A stretch of 8,552 bases of DNA from contig JAUXIU010000035.1 in NCBI GenBank assembly GCA_030620895.1, forward strand, positions 1 through 8,552, read 5' to 3'. This document shows positions 5,194 to 8,552 of this stretch, one piece after another (the first letter of the stretch is position 1; each line of letters starts with the position of its first letter). The translations under genes and the position numbers were made by a program. The notes under the pieces were generated by a model, which was not told where the DNA came from, searched no databases, and was given only the letters and a program-made list of their open reading frames with translations. Source of the DNA: Deltaproteobacteria bacterium (GTDB lineage Bacteria > Desulfobacterota > GWC2-55-46 > S146-70 > JAUXIU01).

Positions 5194-7329
5194 TCATAAC
5201 AACGGATTCTTCTTGAAGAACTCTGTTATTGAGTCTCCATTCATCAAAACATCCTTCTCCAATATAGTCACAAAATGTAACAATATTCCCTTGTTTTTTG
5301 AAATAACTTCCTCTGCCTCAGCCTTCGCTCTATTCAAAATCCTTTGCACATCATCAAATATCTCTTTGCCAGATGTTAATGCATAGTCCTGCAAGGCAAC
5401 CAGACTGGTATTCCTGATTGTTTCTCCGAAACCGTATTCAACTACCATCTTCCTTGCGATTGAGGTGGCCTCAATAAGGTCATAAGAAGCACCAACTGTC
5501 GTTGAATCTGCCCCGGATATCTCATCCTCGGCAACCATCCCACCCAGGACGATCCCTATCTCTTTTTCCAGATCCCTTTTTGTAAAGGTATTTTCCATCG
5601 TTTCATCCGCAGGGAGATAGCTGCTAAAATCCTTATAATTGTCTATACTTATAAAGACAGGGACCTTCTTAAAATGATACCACATCACGATTGTATGGCC
5701 TATCTCATGAATTGCGATATTCCTCTTCTCAGAGTCTCCAAGACTCTCTGCCCTCTGCATAAAAAGTGAACGAGAGGCAGGTCTTGCCCTTCTATGACTC
5801 CAGTTCCTCAACTCATCTATCTCTTCTTTCTTCAGTACAGATAACGGTGTTATATTCCTTATAGAGGCCAGCAAAACATCCTGGCTTACCTCAAGGGAAG
5901 AAAGCTCCTCAATCTTCCTCTCCGCCTCTTTATCTTTTCTGCCCTTGTGAAGCATGTTAAATGTAGTAACGATAGAATCTTTTGCCGCTTGTTCTATCTC
6001 AGCGCCTGTAAATCCCTGTGTGTTTTCTACTAACTCCTTCATACTAAACCGATCTGAACTCTGCCCTCTGCTATCGAGATGTATATTAAAAATCTCTTCC
6101 CTCTCTTCGGCACTCGGCAGGTCTACAAAGAAGACCTCGTCGTATCTCCCCTTTCTCCAAAGCTCCGGAGGGAGGTTTCTGGGCTCATTGGCGGTAGCAA
6201 TTACAAATACAGGTTTTTCCTTCTCCTGAAGCCATGTAACAAATGTTCCAAACACCCTGAGCTGTGTGCCTGAATCCCCCTGGAAACCGCCTACGCCACC
6301 AAATGCCTTGTCTATCTCATCTATCCATAGAATGCATGGGCTAACGGCCTCTGCAAGCTGAATACACCTTCGTATATTCTTCTCCGATTCACCAACAGTA
6401 GATCCAAATACCCTTCCCACATCCATCCTCAGAAGTGGAAGATTCCAGATACCAGCCAGTGCCTTGCAGCAAAGACTCTTACCTGAACCTGGCACACCGA
6501 TAAGAACCAATCCCCTTGGCACATCGAGTCCTAAAGCATCAATTTTTTCTCTGCTCAAACGAAATACATGTTCTCTCTCAATAAACCACTTTTTAATCTC
6601 ATCTAACCCACCTATATGCTCAATCGTCTCTTTGTGAGTATAGTAATCCAGAATCTGTTGCTTTTTAATAATCTGTTGTTTCTCACTCTGTATGTATGAA
6701 ATACACTCCTCGTTCAAAACCCCATTATTCATGCTTACAGCCTTCCTTACAACGCGTCTTATATTATCCATGGAAAGGCCCTGTAGGGATTTATATAGCA
6801 CGGCCCTTGTAGATGGATGCCATTTTTCTGGTATCATCTTTCCAAACGTACTAGAAACCATTGCCTCAATCTCATTATAATCTGGAAGAGAAAGTTCAAT
6901 AATAATAATATCTTCTTCGAGTTCAGGTGGAATCTCCGTCAGTGTTGGAGAAAGGATACATACTGTATTAATAGTCCGTAACTCCTCGAATATAGCAGGC
7001 AGATCCCTGAACCTCCTTAAAAACTCATGGGATGCAAAATAACCGGCAATGTCTTTTAATATAAAAAGATTATTTTCAACCTCGCTTTTATGGATCTTCT
7101 CCTCAATAGTGGTTAATATCTTTTCCCTTCCCAAAGGCTCTCTCTTCTTCTTCTCACCCTGGTATAACCCCCTGGATACAGACCATGACCAGTATTTAAA
7201 ATCTATCTCTCCACACAATGCTTCAACAATCTTCTCTACCCTGCGCTCCTCAAAGGAAACCAACCATAATACTGGATATCTGGCTTCGATGTGAATTTTT
7301 ATTTCTTTCTTAAAATCTTCAGTATTCAT
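5194..7329 (-). CDS. Ycf46-like AAA+ ATPase fused to FtsH-type M41 protease
   Basis: The protein has 711 residues. Residues 1-235 resemble the Ycf46 N-terminal region (IEARYPVLWLVSFEERRVEKI, YWSWSVSRGL). The AAA+ domain spans about 236-455: Walker A GVPGSGKS (278-285), pore-loop-like RVFGSTVGESEKN (306-), Walker B CILWIDEID (332-340), and an arginine-finger region with R392 and R395 (WRKGRYDEVF). After a charged linker (456-535) comes an M41 peptidase domain: HEIGH zinc motif (541-545, catalytic E542), FSSYLPAD (568-575), and GASYDLIEAT (613-622), where D617 matches the third zinc ligand of FtsH. FtsH is usually about 600-650 residues with two N-terminal membrane helices. None is seen here, so this is probably a soluble ATP-dependent protease. 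It leads the DUF1257-DUF2997 pair. The first in-frame ATG follows an in-frame stop by three codons, but has no clear ribosome site. The motifs for both activities are intact. Confidence 0.93.
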   Translation of the reverse strand: MNTEDFKKEIKIHIEARYPVLWLVSFEERRVEKIVEALCGEIDFKYWSWSVSRGLYQGEKKKREPLGREKILTTIEEKIHKSEVENNLFILKDIAGYFASHEFLRRFRDLPAIFEELRTINTVCILSPTLTEIPPELEEDIIIIELSLPDYNEIEAMVSSTFGKMIPEKWHPSTRAVLYKSLQGLSMDNIRRVVRKAVSMNNGVLNEECISYIQSEKQQIIKKQQILDYYTHKETIEHIGGLDEIKKWFIEREHVFRLSREKIDALGLDVPRGLVLIGVPGSGKSLCCKALAGIWNLPLLRMDVGRVFGSTVGESEKNIRRCIQLAEAVSPCILWIDEIDKAFGGVGGFQGDSGTQLRVFGTFVTWLQEKEKPVFVIATANEPRNLPPELWRKGRYDEVFFVDLPSAEEREEIFNIHLDSRGQSSDRFSMKELVENTQGFTGAEIEQAAKDSIVTTFNMLHKGRKDKEAERKIEELSSLEVSQDVLLASIRNITPLSVLKKEEIDELRNWSHRRARPASRSLFMQRAESLGDSEKRNIAIHEIGHTIVMWYHFKKVPVFISIDNYKDFSSYLPADETMENTFTKRDLEKEIGIVLGGMVAEDEISGADSTTVGASYDLIEATSIARKMVVEYGFGETIRNTSLVALQDYALTSGKEIFDDVQRILNRAKAEAEEVISKNKGILLHFVTILEKDVLMNGDSITEFFKKNPLL

Positions 7330-7426
7330 ATTAAAATTTTACCATAGCAACTTTCTAAAAGGTTAAATTTGTTTCCAATGTAAAAACAATGTTTAGTTTT
7401 TCAGGGGTTTTTGGGCTGGAAACTAA

Positions 7427-7454
7427 TTTATATCTATACTCTTATGTAAATGAA
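7427..7454 (-). promoter_or_regulatory. Weak candidate promoter for the AAA+ operon
   Basis: On the minus strand TATAAA (7427-7432) lies 16 bp downstream of TTCATT (7449-7454). The -10 matches the sigma-70 consensus at 5 of 6 positions, but the -35 only at 3 of 6. The implied leader is about 90-100 nt, AT-rich, with A-run/C-run segments around 7395-7412. It is the best candidate in the 197-bp spacer, but not decisive. Confidence 0.25.
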
Positions 7455-7456
7455 TT

Positions 7457-7506
7457 CAGTGAAGATACCCCGCCCACAGGGCGGGGCTTACGGCGTGCAT
7501 CCTGTT
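7457..7506. repeat. GC-rich hairpin repeat, short copy
   Basis: CCCCGCCC (7468-7475) and GGGCGGGG (7479-7486) form a perfect 8-bp stem with an ACA loop. The left part matches 4422-4451 and the right part matches 4508-4534 of the long copy. The short copy thus reads as the long one with the inner segment between its two hairpins removed. It lies 20 nt past the stop codon of the HD-GYP gene in the same orientation as the long copy, with no U-run after it. Confidence 0.85.
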
Positions 7507-7526
7507 AAAAGGCGGTCATGCCTTCT

Positions 7527-8552
7527 TTATTTTCTTGCATTCAACAAGCCATAATTCTTGTCCAATACTATACTCTTTACCCCCTCTTTAAATTTACCTT
7601 TTAAGAATTGCATAATTATCGGTCTGTTTTGGCCCGTAACTTCCTTGTAAAGTAAATTGAAAAAAGATTGCACTACATCTGGATCAAACTGTTTCTTACT
7701 GTATTTTTGCAGCTCCATAAAAACATGACTTGCAGAAAGTGCAGACCTGTATGGTCGATCTGTTGTCATCGCATCGAAGGAGTCTGCAAGTGACATGATC
7801 CTCGCACCCATTGGAATATCTTTGTCCTTCAAACCGTCGGGATAGCCGCCCCCATCAACCCTTTCGTGGTGATTACGAGTCGTTTTTATAATTCCACCCC
7901 AAGGGAACTTAATCTTAGAAAGTATCTCATAGCCTATTACCGGATGTGAGTTCAATTCACTGCGTTCACCACTTGTTAACGGACTGGCCTTATTTATTAT
8001 AGACCTGTCAACAGTAATCTTGCCTATATCATGAAGCAGTCCTGCTATCCTTATACCTTCCGCTTCCTCATCCGACCACTTCATCTCCTTTGCCAGGGCA
8101 GCGCAGTATGCAGAAACCCTGTGGGAATGACCCTTGGTATAAGGGTCCTTCGCATCTATTGCCGTAGCAAATGCATGTATAGTATCATAATAAATACGGT
8201 TAAGATCTTCATAAAGTCTTTTGTTTTCGTCATATTTAGATATGAGCTTTTTCATAAGAGAATTGCTATAGAGGCTGACCGCAATGTGATGGGATATTAC
8301 AGATAGAAGCCTAAAATCATCTTTTGTATACTGATCTCCAGAAAATTTATCGTTAATTACAACAAGACCAAGGAAATCCTTTCTAACCACAAGTGGCATT
8401 AATATATTCACCTTCATCTTCTCCAATTCAGCCATCGCCGGTCCCAGAAGTTTTGTCATCTTTTTATTATCATTAAGGTTTATAGGACTTTTGAGGGTTA
8501 TCATCTCTCTAATGGCTGCCTCGTCAAATCTCAGTATAATATCGTTTATATC
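7527..8552 (-). CDS. GAF + HD-GYP cyclic-di-GMP phosphodiesterase (5' end missing)
   Basis: The frame stays open to the window edge, so the N-terminus is missing; 341 residues are visible. Before the first internal Met (8504), 16 more residues continue in frame. The visible N-terminal part (to about 8265) is the end of a GAF sensor domain (NILMPLVVRKDFLGLVVINDKF, then DDFRLLSVISHHIAVSL). A helical linker (about 8264-8190) leads to the HD-GYP domain: KGHSHRVSAY, LLHDIGK (HD at 8028-8033), SHPVIGYEIL, NHHERVDGGGYPDGL with the GYP signature, and MSLADSFDAMTTDRPYR. All usual metal-binding and signature residues seem present, so it should be an active c-di-GMP hydrolase controlled by the GAF input. 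The GAF ligand is unknown. A hairpin repeat and a 197-bp spacer separate it from the AAA+ gene, so it is probably a separate transcript. Confidence 0.93.
   Translation of the reverse strand, partial: DINDIILRFDEAAIREMITLKSPINLNDNKKMTKLLGPAMAELEKMKVNILMPLVVRKDFLGLVVINDKFSGDQYTKDDFRLLSVISHHIAVSLYSNSLMKKLISKYDENKRLYEDLNRIYYDTIHAFATAIDAKDPYTKGHSHRVSAYCAALAKEMKWSDEEAEGIRIAGLLHDIGKITVDRSIINKASPLTSGERSELNSHPVIGYEILSKIKFPWGGIIKTTRNHHERVDGGGYPDGLKDKDIPMGARIMSLADSFDAMTTDRPYRSALSASHVFMELQKYSKKQFDPDVVQSFFNLLYKEVTGQNRPIIMQFLKGKFKEGVKSIVLDKNYGLLNARK

Overview
The window carries a run of leftward (minus-strand) genes from a bacterium with moderate-to-low GC. No rRNA or other taxonomic marker is present. HD-GYP signalling, a Ycf46/Ycf35/DUF2997-type gene set, an oxygen-sensitive radical-SAM activase and hairpin-rich spacers would fit an environmental anaerobe such as a planctomycete, nitrospirote or deltaproteobacterium. 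That placement is inference only.

Layout in the direction of transcription (right to left). (i) 7527-8552: the 3' part of a GAF + HD-GYP cyclic-di-GMP phosphodiesterase gene, cut by the window edge. (ii) 7330-7526: a spacer with a GC-rich hairpin repeat and a weak possible promoter. (iii) 5194-7329: a 711-residue AAA+ protein joining a Ycf46-like N-terminal region and ATPase to an FtsH-type zinc protease domain (M41, HEIGH), with no membrane segments. (iv) 4749-5090: a DUF1257/Ycf35-like protein. A 7-bp palindromic repeat array separates it from the AAA+ gene. (v) 4539-4727: a DUF2997-like protein with a GTG start. (vi) 4176-4538: a spacer with a longer relative of the hairpin repeat. (vii) 3609-4175: an NrdG-like radical-SAM activase. 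(viii) 770-3652: an Hsp70/actin-fold ATPase with about eight N-terminal helical repeats of about 41 residues. (ix) 487-769: a spacer filled by a 9-bp tandem array whose second half is the inverse of its first. (x) 70-486: a small beta-rich protein of unknown function.

The central genes look like one functional unit: an AAA+ motor carrying its own protease, two small Ycf46-associated partners, a radical-SAM enzyme and an Hsp70-like ATPase with a repeat-based docking region. A reasonable hypothesis is a cytoplasmic remodelling and proteolysis machine acting on a redox or radical-enzyme client. The client is not in the window. The Ycf46-M41 fusion and the repeat-Hsp70 fusion are the most distinctive features. 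The two spacer arrays, with different periods but the same 'tandem then inverted' design, are the most unusual non-coding structure.
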